64,000 nt of DNA from Pseudomonadota bacterium. Lineage in GTDB: Bacteria; Pseudomonadota; Gammaproteobacteria; Burkholderiales; Gallionellaceae. Every line of letters starts with the position of its first letter. The stretch's first letter is position 1. Under the pieces are notes generated by a model. It was not told the origin of the DNA. It saw only the letters and a program-made list of their open reading frames with translations, and did no database searches. A program made the position numbers and the translations under genes. This document shows, in pieces, positions 44,017-52,619 of this stretch. The DNA is taken from the NCBI GenBank assembly GCA_021782365.1, contig JAJXVB010000011.1, forward strand, positions 1 to 64,000, written 5' to 3'.

Positions 44017-45396
44017 ATGGATTTTCTGCCGGTTTTCATGAATATCAAAGGCAGGCTGTGCCTGGTGGTGGGTGGCGGCGAGGTGGCCAAGCGCAAGGCT
44101 GGCGTGCTGCTTGAGGCAGGTGCAAATGTGCGCGTGGTCGCCCCCGAGATAGATCCTGCACTCTCAGGGATGGCCGGGGTCACGAGCATCGTTCATTGCT
44201 TTGAAGCGCATCATCTCGAAGGTGTTGGCCTGGTGATCGCCGCGACCAACGACAGAAGCGTGAATGTCGAGGTTTCCCGCCTCGCAAAGGAGCGCAGCAT
44301 ACCGGTGAACGTGGTCGACGATCCGGAATATTGCACCTTCATCATGCCGGCCATCATGGATCGTTCGCCGCTGATGGTTGCATTTTCGAGCGGCGGCGCA
44401 TCGCCTGTTCTTACCCGCATGATGCGCGGCAAGCTTGAGAGCATGATCCCTCAGAACTACAGCCGGCTTGCGGCTTTTGCCGAGCGCTATCGGGAAAAGG
44501 TGAAGCAGCGCGTCACCAATCCTGCCAAGCGCCGCATCTTCTGGGAGAATGCGCTGGATGGCGTGGTTGCAGAGAAGGTGCTGACAGGCGATGAATCGGG
44601 AGCCGAGTCCATGCTGCAGCAGATGCTGCAGGACGAGGACAACATCGTCAGAGGCGAGGTGTATCTGGTAGGCGCGGGCCCCGGGGATCCGGATCTCTTG
44701 ACCTTCCGTGCGCTGCGCCTGATGCAGAAGGCGGATGTGGTCGTCTATGACAACCTTGTTTCCAAGCCCATCGTCGACATGACAAGGCGCGATGCGGAGC
44801 GCATCTATGTCGGCAAGAAGCGAGCAGACCATACACTGCAACAGGAAGAGATCAATGCGCTTTTGGTGCGGCTCGCACATGAGGGCAAGCGCGTGCTGCG
44901 CCTCAAGGGAGGCGACCCCTTCATCTTCGGGCGGGGCGGCGAAGAGATCGAGACGCTGGCTGCGGAGAACATTCCCTTTCAGGTGGTGCCCGGCATCACT
45001 GCGGCGTCCGGCGTTGCATCCTATGCGGGCATCCCGCTGACGCACAGGGATTACGCCCAGTCGTGCATGTTCGTCACGGGACATTTGAAAGACGGCACGA
45101 TGAATCTGGACTGGGATGCTTTGGCAAGACCCAGGCAGACGGTGGTCGTGTACATGGGGCTGCATGGTCTGGATACGCTGTGCGGGAAACTGATCGAGCA
45201 CGGACTCCCGGGATCGACGCCTATCGCGATCGTGCAACAGGGAACGACCCAGAATCAGCGAGTCGTCACGGGGACGCTGGCGGATCTGCCGCAGAAGCAG
45301 GAAGTCGCGCAGCTGCATGCACCTACGTTGATCATCGTGGGCGGGGTTGTCAAGCTGCGGGAAAAATTGCAGTGGTTCCATCCGCACCGTGACTGA
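44017..45396 (+). CDS. cysG: Siroheme synthase CysG (multifunctional)
   Basis: Makes siroheme from uroporphyrinogen III, the cofactor of DsrAB. 459 residues: N-terminal precorrin-2 dehydrogenase/ferrochelatase ([39 protein letters not shown]), then uroporphyrinogen-III methyltransferase from about 213 ([55 protein letters not shown]). Its position directly after dsrN suggests it supplies the cluster. Confidence 0.96.
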   Translation: MDFLPVFMNIKGRLCLVVGGGEVAKRKAGVLLEAGANVRVVAPEIDPALSGMAGVTSIVHCFEAHHLEGVGLVIAATNDRSVNVEVSRLAKERSIPVNVVDDPEYCTFIMPAIMDRSPLMVAFSSGGASPVLTRMMRGKLESMIPQNYSRLAAFAERYREKVKQRVTNPAKRRIFWENALDGVVAEKVLTGDESGAESMLQQMLQDEDNIVRGEVYLVGAGPGDPDLLTFRALRLMQKADVVVYDNLVSKPIVDMTRRDAERIYVGKKRADHTLQQEEINALLVRLAHEGKRVLRLKGGDPFIFGRGGEEIETLAAENIPFQVVPGITAASGVASYAGIPLTHRDYAQSCMFVTGHLKDGTMNLDWDALARPRQTVVVYMGLHGLDTLCGKLIEHGLPGSTPIAIVQQGTTQNQRVVTGTLADLPQKQEVAQLHAPTLIIVGGVVKLREKLQWFHPHRD

Positions 45397-45434
45397 TTGA
45401 AGGAAGGGCAGACCAATGCGCTTGACTGGATATC

Positions 45435-46922
45435 ATGAGTAAGCTGTTGAGTCTGACAAGGGCGGCGAGACTGGTCGGTGTGAACCGCGTCGTGCTGCAG
45501 AAGAAGATACAGACCGGCGAGCTCGATGCGCACGATGGCATGGTGAATGTGGATGATTTGCTTGCCTGTTATCCGCATGCAGAGCTTGAGGATACCGTGG
45601 AAATCCAGCGGATTTCCCGCATCAAGGAGCAGGCTTTCGGCAAGCGCGTGTTTGAGCGTGCGCTGCCCGATGCGGAAGTGCTGGCAGCAAGGGTGACGGA
45701 ACTCAGCAAGACACTGGATCAGAGCCAGTCGATGCTCGAGAATTTGAAGGGTCTTCTCAACAAGCTTCTGAAGAGGCTCGACGAGACGCAATGCGATGCG
45801 GCTTCGCAACAGGCGGTGAGCGATCTCAAGTTATGGATAAGGCATGAAGCAGAATCAGCGATGGAGCCGGGTTTGAGCAATCTCTTGGCGATCAAGGACA
45901 ACATGCTGCGGGTCATGGCGGCGCATGTCACCGTTCTGCCCAGCGGCCATGACTTTCTGCTCGAGGGGCAGGACACGCTGCTCGAGGCGGCGATGAGCGC
46001 AGGCATCCCGCTCAATTATGGGTGCAGCGGTGGAAATTGCGGCTTGTGCAAGGCGCGCGTGGTTTCGGGCGAGGTCAAGAAGACGCGCCACCACGACTAT
46101 GTGCTCACTGACGCAGAGAAGAGCCGGGGAGTGGTCCTGCTTTGCAGCAATACTGCAGTGAGCGATGTGACCATAGAGGCAGATGTTGCGGGCAGCGTGC
46201 AGGACATCCCCTATCAGGAGATCGCTGCAACGGTGAAATCCGTTGAGCCTTTGTCTTCCGACATGCTGCTCCTTCATCTGCAGACTCCGCGCACCCAGCG
46301 CCTGCGTTTCCTTGCAGGTCAGAGCGTGACGCTCAAGGTGGGCCAGGCTTTCAGCGCAGAGTTGCCGATCGCGAGCTGTCCCTGCGATGACCGCAATGTG
46401 TTGTTTCACGTGCGCCGCCAGAACGGCAATCTGTTTTCTGACTATGTATTCGACAGGTTGAAAGCTCGCGAGTCGGTCGAGATAGAAGGACCGCAAGGCG
46501 AATTCATCCTGCACGAGAAGTCGCCGCGTCCCTTGTATTTCTTCGCGTTCGATGGCGGATTCGCGCCGATCAAGAGCGTGATTGAGCATGCGATGTCGCT
46601 CAATGCGGAGTCCATCTGCCTGCACTGGATCGCGTCAAGTCAGGAAGATATCTACATGTCCAATGTGGTGCGGGCCTGGGCGGATGCGCTGGACAATTTC
46701 CATCACGCGGAACATGTCGCAGGATTCGATCTGCGTTCGATGACGGCGAGGCGGGAAGAAAGTCTGCTGAGGCAGTTGCAGGCCATCGCGGAAAATGAGA
46801 ATGGGCTGATGGAAGGCGACGTCTATCTTGCAGGGCCTGAATCTGCCGTGCTGATTGCCGAGCGTTATTTCCTGAATCTCGGTTTGCCTAGGACGAGAGT
46901 TGCGAGTAGTCTAATCACTTAA
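45435..46922 (+). CDS. HTH-like domain fused to 2Fe-2S ferredoxin and FAD/NAD(P) reductase
   Basis: Unusual fusion of 495 residues. Residues 1-60 read like a helix-turn-helix or excisionase-type fold (LTRAARLVGVNRVVLQKKIQ), then a helical/coiled segment (about 90-160), a plant-type [2Fe-2S] domain (CSGGNCGLC with a later Cys in LLCSN, about 194-245), and a ferredoxin-reductase FAD and NAD domain (about 260-495). It could be a redox-sensing regulator or an electron carrier docked by the N-terminal domain. A preceding 8-codon frame (ATG at 45416, behind AAGGAAGG) ends four bases into this gene and may couple its translation. Confidence 0.8.
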   Translation: MSKLLSLTRAARLVGVNRVVLQKKIQTGELDAHDGMVNVDDLLACYPHAELEDTVEIQRISRIKEQAFGKRVFERALPDAEVLAARVTELSKTLDQSQSMLENLKGLLNKLLKRLDETQCDAASQQAVSDLKLWIRHEAESAMEPGLSNLLAIKDNMLRVMAAHVTVLPSGHDFLLEGQDTLLEAAMSAGIPLNYGCSGGNCGLCKARVVSGEVKKTRHHDYVLTDAEKSRGVVLLCSNTAVSDVTIEADVAGSVQDIPYQEIAATVKSVEPLSSDMLLLHLQTPRTQRLRFLAGQSVTLKVGQAFSAELPIASCPCDDRNVLFHVRRQNGNLFSDYVFDRLKARESVEIEGPQGEFILHEKSPRPLYFFAFDGGFAPIKSVIEHAMSLNAESICLHWIASSQEDIYMSNVVRAWADALDNFHHAEHVAGFDLRSMTARREESLLRQLQAIAENENGLMEGDVYLAGPESAVLIAERYFLNLGLPRTRVASSLIT

Positions 46923-46933
46923 AGGGAGGAGTC

Positions 46934-47170
46934 ATGGATAAACCTGTATGCGCCCAGCGCGCGCCTTATGCGCTGGATCTTGAAGCCGGTGATTACTGGT
47001 GGTGTTCTTGCGGAAAATCGAAGTCACAGCCTTTTTGCGATGGGTCTCACAAGGGTAGTCAGTTCACTCCGCAAAAATTCACGCTCGCTGAAAAAACCAA
47101 GGTGTGGCTATGCGGCTGCAAGGCAAGCGAGAAAAAGCCGTATTGCGATGGTACGCACAACAAGATCTAA
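46934..47170 (+). CDS. Double CDGSH iron-sulfur protein
   Basis: Small protein of 78 residues with two CDGSH-type [2Fe-2S] motifs: CSCGKSKSQPFCDGSH and CGCKASEKKPYCDGTH. Each gives a three-Cys one-His cluster, as in mitoNEET-like bacterial proteins. It is likely a redox or cluster-transfer protein. It starts 11 bases after the HTH-ferredoxin-reductase gene with AAAGGGAGGAG as its ribosome site, so the two are probably one operon. Confidence 0.92.
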   Translation: MDKPVCAQRAPYALDLEAGDYWWCSCGKSKSQPFCDGSHKGSQFTPQKFTLAEKTKVWLCGCKASEKKPYCDGTHNKI

Positions 47171-47244
47171 GGATTAGTTTGCAGTTGAAGTGGTTGGCAG
47201 TCGTGTTGTAGATAATTTACCAGGTCCATACTAATTAGGGGGTA

Positions 47245-48144
47245 ATGATGAGTATTAAAAAATTGCTGGTATCTGCATGTCTGATGTTGGTTGCGATGGG
47301 AGCGCAGGCGGGAGACGAGTTGTTGAAGCCCTTCGTGCTTGCATCGAAGGGAGCGGGCACGGTCGCGGAAAAGGCAGCTGAAGCAAAGTCTGCCCTGACC
47401 AAGGGGGGGTTCGCGGTGGTTGGCGATTATTCACCCTATGCGGGGGCGGAGATCATCATCGTCACCAATAACGAGCTGAAGAAGAATGCGGCCGATTCCG
47501 AATACGGCGGTTACGGTGCGATACAGCGTGTCGCGATCACCCAGGTGGGCAAGGAAATTCAGGTCAGCTACACCAATCCGGTATACATGGCGAACATGTA
47601 CAGGATGAAGGGCGACTTGAGCAATGTGGCGGCCGAACTTGCCAAGGCATTGGGCAAGGAAGAGGACTTCGGGTCGGCCAGAGGCATGACGGCAAGGCAG
47701 GCGCGCAAGTACCACTACATGATAGGCATGGAATACTTCACCGATCCCAGCCTTCTGGCGACCTATGGCAGCCATAGCGAAGCGGTGCAGGCTGTCGACA
47801 GCAAGCTGACTGCAGGCAAGGGCGGCGTATCCAAGGTCTATCGCGTCGACATACCCGGCAAGGAAGAATCGGTGTTTGGCGTGTCGCTGAAGGGCAGCGG
47901 CGAAAACAAGTACATGGACGATCAGTACATCATGAACGAAATCGACTTTCAACCCATCAAGTCGACAGCCTACCTTCCCTATGAAGTGCTGGTGTCCGGC
48001 AACAAGGTATATGCGCTTTATGCGCGCTTTCGCATCGCTATGGATTTCCCCGACTTGCACATGATGGGCAAGAACAGCTTCATGAACATCATGAAGTCGC
48101 CGGAAGCCATCCGCATGGCATTGCAGAACGCGGTACAGAAATAG
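47245..48144 (+). CDS. Periplasmic protein, possibly DUF302-like
   Basis: 299 residues with a signal peptide (about 1-23, cut after GAQAGD region). The mature protein has an alternating alpha/beta pattern with TKGGFAVVGDYSPYAGAEIIIV and QVSYTNPVYMANMYRM, which faintly recalls DUF302. No Cys in the mature part and no cofactor motif. GGGGG lies before ATG 47245, with ATG 47248 as an alternative. It follows the CDGSH gene and precedes an ankyrin protein in the sulfur region. Function unknown. Confidence 0.6.
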   Translation: MMSIKKLLVSACLMLVAMGAQAGDELLKPFVLASKGAGTVAEKAAEAKSALTKGGFAVVGDYSPYAGAEIIIVTNNELKKNAADSEYGGYGAIQRVAITQVGKEIQVSYTNPVYMANMYRMKGDLSNVAAELAKALGKEEDFGSARGMTARQARKYHYMIGMEYFTDPSLLATYGSHSEAVQAVDSKLTAGKGGVSKVYRVDIPGKEESVFGVSLKGSGENKYMDDQYIMNEIDFQPIKSTAYLPYEVLVSGNKVYALYARFRIAMDFPDLHMMGKNSFMNIMKSPEAIRMALQNAVQK

Positions 48145-48169
48145 TTTTAATACAGTTCAGAAAGGAATC

Positions 48170-48745
48170 ATGATGCGCGAACAATTGGTTGAGTCCGTCA
48201 AGACAGGCAATGTCGCAGAGGTCTTGCGAATGTTGCAGGCCGGTGCGGACGTAAATGCTCGCGACGAAGAAGGCGCTACGCTTTTGATGCTTGCAGCGCA
48301 TGCAGGCAACCTCGAGTTGGTGAAGTCGCTGATCGCCGCCGGTGCGGATGTGAATGCAAAGGACGAGCGCGGCTGGTCAGCGATCTGCCGTGCGGTTTAC
48401 AACGCCGAGCAGAATCGCGGGTTTGCCGATGTGGTTCAGGCGCTGATTGATTCCGGGGCGGACATCGAAGCCTCCATAGGCTACGGTGTACGCCCGCTGA
48501 TGCTGGCTGCGGGCTATGGAGAGACGGCGGTGGTCGAGACGCTGCTCAAGGCGGGTGCGGATGTGCTCGCAAAGAACGAAGGCGGCTACACCGCGCTGAT
48601 GATGGTCAAACAGAAGCATTATGTGGATGTGGTGAACCTGTTGCACGAGGCCGAACAGATTTCCGGATTGGGGGAGGGTAGCTGCAGCAGCAAGAATGCG
48701 CCCAATTCCAATGTCATCACTTTTCTCAAACGCCCCAATTCATAA
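48170..48745 (+). CDS. Ankyrin-repeat protein
   Basis: 191-residue soluble protein with four ankyrin units: VLRMLQAGADVNARDEEGAT, LVKSLIAAGADVNAKDERGW, VVQALIDSGADIEASIGYGV and VVETLLKAGADVLAKNEGGY, spaced about 33-37 residues. A short unstructured tail follows with a CSSKN segment. It probably binds a partner protein. It is five bases ahead of a 75-residue unknown gene. AAAGGAATC gives the ribosome site. Confidence 0.9.
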   Translation: MMREQLVESVKTGNVAEVLRMLQAGADVNARDEEGATLLMLAAHAGNLELVKSLIAAGADVNAKDERGWSAICRAVYNAEQNRGFADVVQALIDSGADIEASIGYGVRPLMLAAGYGETAVVETLLKAGADVLAKNEGGYTALMMVKQKHYVDVVNLLHEAEQISGLGEGSCSSKNAPNSNVITFLKRPNS

Positions 48746-48750
48746 ATACC

Positions 48751-48978
48751 ATGCCTTATTTCATTTATCGCATCACAGAACGCCCTTTAAAGCTTCTAAG
48801 CAAGCTCGAAGAGCACGAGATTTACCGCAATGCTTCAGCGAGGGTCAAGGAACTGCGCGCGGAGCATGCACAGGACACGAATACCACCATCAAGATGATC
48901 CATGCGGAGACGGAGCTGCAGGCCGAAGACCTGCTCAATGAAATCAGAGAAAGGCAGCCCGAACTGGGCGACGACTGA
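48751..48978 (+). CDS. Small hypothetical protein (75 aa)
   Basis: Soluble, helical, charged protein of 75 residues starting MPYFIYRITERPLKLLSKLE and with many Glu and Arg. The ribosome site is weak, but it fits snugly between the ankyrin gene (5 bases upstream) and the next gene (5 bases downstream), and coding character is consistent. Family not recognised. Its C-terminal ELQAEDLLNEIRERQPELGD could form a coiled coil. Confidence 0.6.
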   Translation: MPYFIYRITERPLKLLSKLEEHEIYRNASARVKELRAEHAQDTNTTIKMIHAETELQAEDLLNEIRERQPELGDD

Positions 48979-48983
48979 CTAGG

Positions 48984-49412
48984 ATGGATGAGACCGCTTT
49001 CCGTCAGCGGTTGGCCGAATTGCACGAGCGATCCTGCCCGTTTGCAAAGTCCATATTGACGCGATGCGCCGCCTGTTCCAATTCCACGAAGCGCAACATC
49101 GCAGAGCGCGAGATCGTCACTTGTGCGAGTGCTGATGCGCATGCGCGCTGCGTCGCCCTGAAGGATCTGTTGCGCCACAACTTCGCATTCGCGTTGGGCA
49201 AGCTGCATGTAGAAGATCCCTTGCCGCATGCGCAGGAGATGCGCATGCAGTGCGGAGGCATCAAGGGCCTGCAGGTCCTGATCGATGAGAGCGACGAGGT
49301 GGGCGACATCGATGGGCTTCTCGAGGCAGCAAAGCAGAAATTCGGCGAGCTTGAAGACTTTCCCTATTCGCAGATCATTCGCCTCGCAAAAGAGCATTAC
49401 AAGGGAAGGTGA
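48984..49412 (+). CDS. Cys-rich hypothetical protein (142 aa)
   Basis: Protein of 142 residues. The first half has several Cys: SCPFAK, CAACSNS, TCASADAHARC and a later MQCGG, so a metal or Fe-S site is possible. The second half is acidic and helical and ends QIIRLAKEHYKGR. It follows the 75-residue gene by 5 bases. No family recognised. It closes the plus-strand run before mrp. Confidence 0.6.
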   Translation: MDETAFRQRLAELHERSCPFAKSILTRCAACSNSTKRNIAEREIVTCASADAHARCVALKDLLRHNFAFALGKLHVEDPLPHAQEMRMQCGGIKGLQVLIDESDEVGDIDGLLEAAKQKFGELEDFPYSQIIRLAKEHYKGR

Positions 49413-49439
49413 ATTTCTGCTGCGACATGAAAAAAATAC

Positions 49440-49469
49440 CCGACAAAAAAGGTCGAGATAATTTATAAT
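49440..49469 (+). promoter_or_regulatory. Sigma-70-like promoter before mrp
   Basis: CCGACA (49440-49445) and TATAAT (49464-49469) are 18 bases apart, about 40 bases before the mrp start. The -10 is a perfect match and the -35 matches four of six, suggesting mrp has its own promoter. Confidence 0.5.
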
Positions 49470-49507
49470 GCCGCCTCTAGCATTTATTTCTGAATCCGGG
49501 AGCAAGT

Positions 49508-50599
49508 ATGAGTTTGAATGAAACCGATGTGCAGAATGCACTGAAAACCCTGATCGATCCGAATACCAAAAAGGATTTCGTCGGCGGCAAGTCCGTGAAG
49601 AACATCAAGGTCTCGGGCAATGATGTGTCCCTGGACATCCAGCTTGGCTATCCTGCAAAGAGCGTCTTGAACGAGATCGCTCAGATGGTCGAATCGCACA
49701 TTAAATCGAGCTTGCCTGCTGTCGGCAAGGTGGGTGTGAGCGTGTCGAGCAAGGTCGTGCCGCATGCGGTTCAGCGCGGCGTGAAGCTGGTCGATGGCGT
49801 GAAGAACATCATCGCGGTGGCAAGCGGCAAGGGCGGCGTGGGCAAGAGCACGACCGCCGTGAATCTCGCCCTGGCGCTCGCGGCTGAAGGCGCTAACGTG
49901 GGCATCCTGGATGCGGACATATACGGCCCATCGCAGCCCACGATGCTGGGCATCGCAGGGCAGCCCGAATCGGATGACGGCAAGAGCCTCTTTCCGATGA
50001 TGAGCCATGGGTTGCAGGCGATGTCGATCGGCTTTCTGGTCGATGCGGACCAGCCGATGATCTGGCGCGGCCCCATGGTCACACAGGCGCTGGACCAGCT
50101 TCTTCGCCAGACGAAGTGGGACAACCTGGATTATCTGGTGGTGGATCTTCCTCCCGGCACTGGCGACATACAGCTTTCTCTCGCGCAGAACGTGCCGGTT
50201 ACGGGTGCGGTTATCGTGACCACGCCTCAGGACATCGCGCTGATGGATGCGCGCAAGGGGCTCAAGATGTTCGAGAAGGTCGGCATCAAGATCATCGGCA
50301 TCGTCGAGAACATGAGCACGCATATCTGCAGCAAGTGCGGACATGAAGAGCATATCTTCGGCGCGGGGGGAGGCGAGAAGATGTGCGCCGATTACAACAC
50401 GGAATTTTTGGGCGGCCTGCCGCTTGATATCCGTATCCGGGAGCAGGCCGACTCTGGTGCGCCGACTGTCGTGACAGACCCGGACGGCAACATCGCAAAG
50501 GTCTACAAACAGATCGCCCGCCGCATCGCGGTCAAGGTTGCCGAGATGGCTCAGGATCACAGCGCCGTGTTCCCTAAAATCGTCGTTCAGAGTACCTGA
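49508..50599 (+). CDS. Mrp/ApbC-type Fe-S cluster carrier ATPase
   Basis: Iron-sulfur cluster carrier of 363 residues. An N-terminal MIP18/DUF59 domain (about 1-85) precedes the ParA-like P-loop (ASGKGGVGKSTTAVNLALAL), the DADIYGPSQPTMLG segment, PPGTGDIQLS, and CSKCG, the bridging-cluster Cys pair (about 277-280). It is placed between a sulfur-oxidation region rich in Fe-S proteins and the Rieske gene, which are likely clients, although Mrp is a general factor. Confidence 0.95.
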   Translation: MSLNETDVQNALKTLIDPNTKKDFVGGKSVKNIKVSGNDVSLDIQLGYPAKSVLNEIAQMVESHIKSSLPAVGKVGVSVSSKVVPHAVQRGVKLVDGVKNIIAVASGKGGVGKSTTAVNLALALAAEGANVGILDADIYGPSQPTMLGIAGQPESDDGKSLFPMMSHGLQAMSIGFLVDADQPMIWRGPMVTQALDQLLRQTKWDNLDYLVVDLPPGTGDIQLSLAQNVPVTGAVIVTTPQDIALMDARKGLKMFEKVGIKIIGIVENMSTHICSKCGHEEHIFGAGGGEKMCADYNTEFLGGLPLDIRIREQADSGAPTVVTDPDGNIAKVYKQIARRIAVKVAEMAQDHSAVFPKIVVQST

Positions 50600-50670
50600 T
50601 TTTTCAAGGTCTGCCGGTATCCAAAATTTGGAATCCGGCGGCCTTGCATATTTTTCGCAAAAAAACCATC

Positions 50671-50686
50671 CCCTCATACGGGTTAT
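50671..50686 (+). promoter_or_regulatory. Sulfur-operon motif, copy D (petABC)
   Basis: CCCTCATACGGGTTAT matches copy A except for one base. It lies 147 bases before the petA start. AGATAGCCGC downstream (about 50709-50717) repeats GATAGCCGC of the dsrA copy. The second block at the fixed spacing seen in the other copies is not evident here. Confidence 0.55.
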
Positions 50687-50832
50687 GGTGCATCACTCCC
50701 GCGAGCTAGATAGCCGCCGCGCTTCATAACTCTCACGATTATTTCGCATCATATTTGTTGTGAAGCCGCGATGTGTCGGCGTAAGATATCCCCCATGGTT
50801 GGTAAGTATTAATACACTGAGGAGGAGTCGAG

Positions 50833-51342
50833 ATGGAAAATGACGTAAAAGAGGGTGGGGATCGTCGAAATTTTTTGATCAAGTTGACCTCAGTAGTTGG
50901 GGGGGCAGGCGTCGCAGCGGCTTGTGTTCCCTTCGTGGCAAGCATGAATCCGACTTCGGATGTGCTGGCCAAGGCCGAGACAGAGGTCGACCTTTCTGGC
51001 ATTCCGCCGGGCGGTGTGCATACCGTTGCATGGCAGGGAAAGCCGGTATTCGTGCTGCACAGAACGCCAGAGGAAATCGCGGCTGCCGAAGGGACCAACG
51101 GGGTGATAGACCCTGAGCCCGATGCCAAGCGCGTCAAGAAGCCGGAATGGCTGGTCGTGATCGGCGTCTGCACTCACATGGGTTGCGTGCCCACCAAGGA
51201 AGGCCCAGGCTGGACCTGCCATTGCCATGGCAGCCAGTACGATGACAGCGGCCGCGTGGTGCGCGGTCCTGCGCCCAAGAATCTTGCGGTTCCGCCGTAT
51301 CATTTCGAATCAGATACCAAGATCATTATCGGCAAAGCCTAG
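50833..51342 (+). CDS. petA: Ubiquinol-cytochrome c reductase Rieske subunit PetA
   Basis: Iron-sulfur subunit of the bc1 complex, 169 residues. An N-terminal membrane anchor with a twin Arg (DRRNFLIKL) and a Gly/Ala hinge leads to the Rieske domain, with CTHMGC (Cys113, His115; Cys118 for the disulfide) and CHCHGSQYD (Cys129, His132; Cys131). It transfers electrons from quinol to cytochrome c1. GAGGAGGAG precedes the ATG, and petB follows after 11 bases. Confidence 0.96.
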   Translation: MENDVKEGGDRRNFLIKLTSVVGGAGVAAACVPFVASMNPTSDVLAKAETEVDLSGIPPGGVHTVAWQGKPVFVLHRTPEEIAAAEGTNGVIDPEPDAKRVKKPEWLVVIGVCTHMGCVPTKEGPGWTCHCHGSQYDDSGRVVRGPAPKNLAVPPYHFESDTKIIIGKA

Positions 51343-51353
51343 GAGAAAATATC

Positions 51354-52619
51354 ATGTCCGGACCCATCATCAATTGGATAGACAAACGCTTTCCCCTGAC
51401 CAGCTTCGTCAAGCATGAGTTGACGGATTATCCGACGCCACGAAATCTCAGCTACTGGTGGAACTTCGGTTTTCTGGCAGGCATCGTGCTGGTGCTGCAA
51501 GTCGCAACCGGCATATTCCTTGCGATGCACTACAAGGCCGACGCAACGCTCGCGTTCGATTCGATACAGCACATCATGCGCGAGGTGAATTACGGCTGGC
51601 TGTTGCGTTACATGCATGCGGTAGGGGCTTCTGCATTCTTCTTCGTCATCTTCGTTCACATGGCGCGCACTCTGTACTATGGTTCCTTCAGGGCGCCCCG
51701 CGAATTGCTCTGGTGGACAGGGCAGGGGCTGCTTCTGATGCTGATGGCGACCGCTTTCATGGGCTATCTGTTGCCATGGGGGCAGATGTCGTTCTGGGGC
51801 GCGACCGTGATCACCAATCTTTTCAAGGTGACGCCTTTCATCGGAGAGCAAGTCGTGATCTGGTTGCGGGGTGATTATTCAGTGGGCGACGATACGCTGA
51901 CGCGCTTCTTCTCGCTGCATTACTTGTTCCCGTTCCTGATCATAGGTGCCGTGATCGTCCATCTCGTCGCACTTCATACGGTCAAGAGCAGCAACCCGAG
52001 CGGTATCGATCTCAAGGACAAGGACAACATTCCCTTCCATCCGTATTTCACCGCGAAGGATCTCTATGGCCTGGGCATTTTCCTGATCGTGTACAGCGTG
52101 TTTGTGTTCTTCATGCCCAACAGCCTGATCGAACCGGCCAACAATGTCCCGGCCAACCCGATGATGACGCCCAACCATATCGTTCCGGAATGGTACTTCC
52201 TGCCTTTCTATGCGATTCTGCGCTCCGTGCCCAACATGTTCGGCGGCGTGGTGGCGATGGCGCTTTCCGTGATGATGTTCGCCTTCATGCCATTCCTCGA
52301 TCGTTCGAGGATTCCAGGCGGCGCGCGCTATCGTCCCATCTACAGGCTGCAGTTCTATCTGTTTTTGATCGACATGCTGGTCCTGGGTTATGTGGGTTAT
52401 AAGCCTCCGACCAACCCCAGCATCGTGGTCGTGGGTCAGGTTGCCACCTTCTGCTATTTCGCATCTTTCTTTGTCGTGCCTTTCGTTTCCAAGATGGAGG
52501 AAAATTGGCTGATCAAGCGTGGCTTGCCTGCAGGCATCATGGAGCTGATGGAAAGAGAGAAGCGCGATCTGGAAGCGCGCAAAGAAGAACATCGTCGTCG
52601 CAAGGGGGACAGGATATGA
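51354..52619 (+). CDS. petB: Cytochrome b subunit PetB
   Basis: Cytochrome b of bc1, 421 residues. Eight membrane segments with GFLAGIVLVLQVATGIFLAM, ending at two haem b; the quinol-site PEWY motif is HIVPEWYFLPFYAILR. A C-terminal extension rich in Glu and Arg (about 385-421) is typical of beta and gammaproteobacteria. Overlaps petC by four bases (ATGA). Confidence 0.97.
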   Translation: MSGPIINWIDKRFPLTSFVKHELTDYPTPRNLSYWWNFGFLAGIVLVLQVATGIFLAMHYKADATLAFDSIQHIMREVNYGWLLRYMHAVGASAFFFVIFVHMARTLYYGSFRAPRELLWWTGQGLLLMLMATAFMGYLLPWGQMSFWGATVITNLFKVTPFIGEQVVIWLRGDYSVGDDTLTRFFSLHYLFPFLIIGAVIVHLVALHTVKSSNPSGIDLKDKDNIPFHPYFTAKDLYGLGIFLIVYSVFVFFMPNSLIEPANNVPANPMMTPNHIVPEWYFLPFYAILRSVPNMFGGVVAMALSVMMFAFMPFLDRSRIPGGARYRPIYRLQFYLFLIDMLVLGYVGYKPPTNPSIVVVGQVATFCYFASFFVVPFVSKMEENWLIKRGLPAGIMELMEREKRDLEARKEEHRRRKGDRI

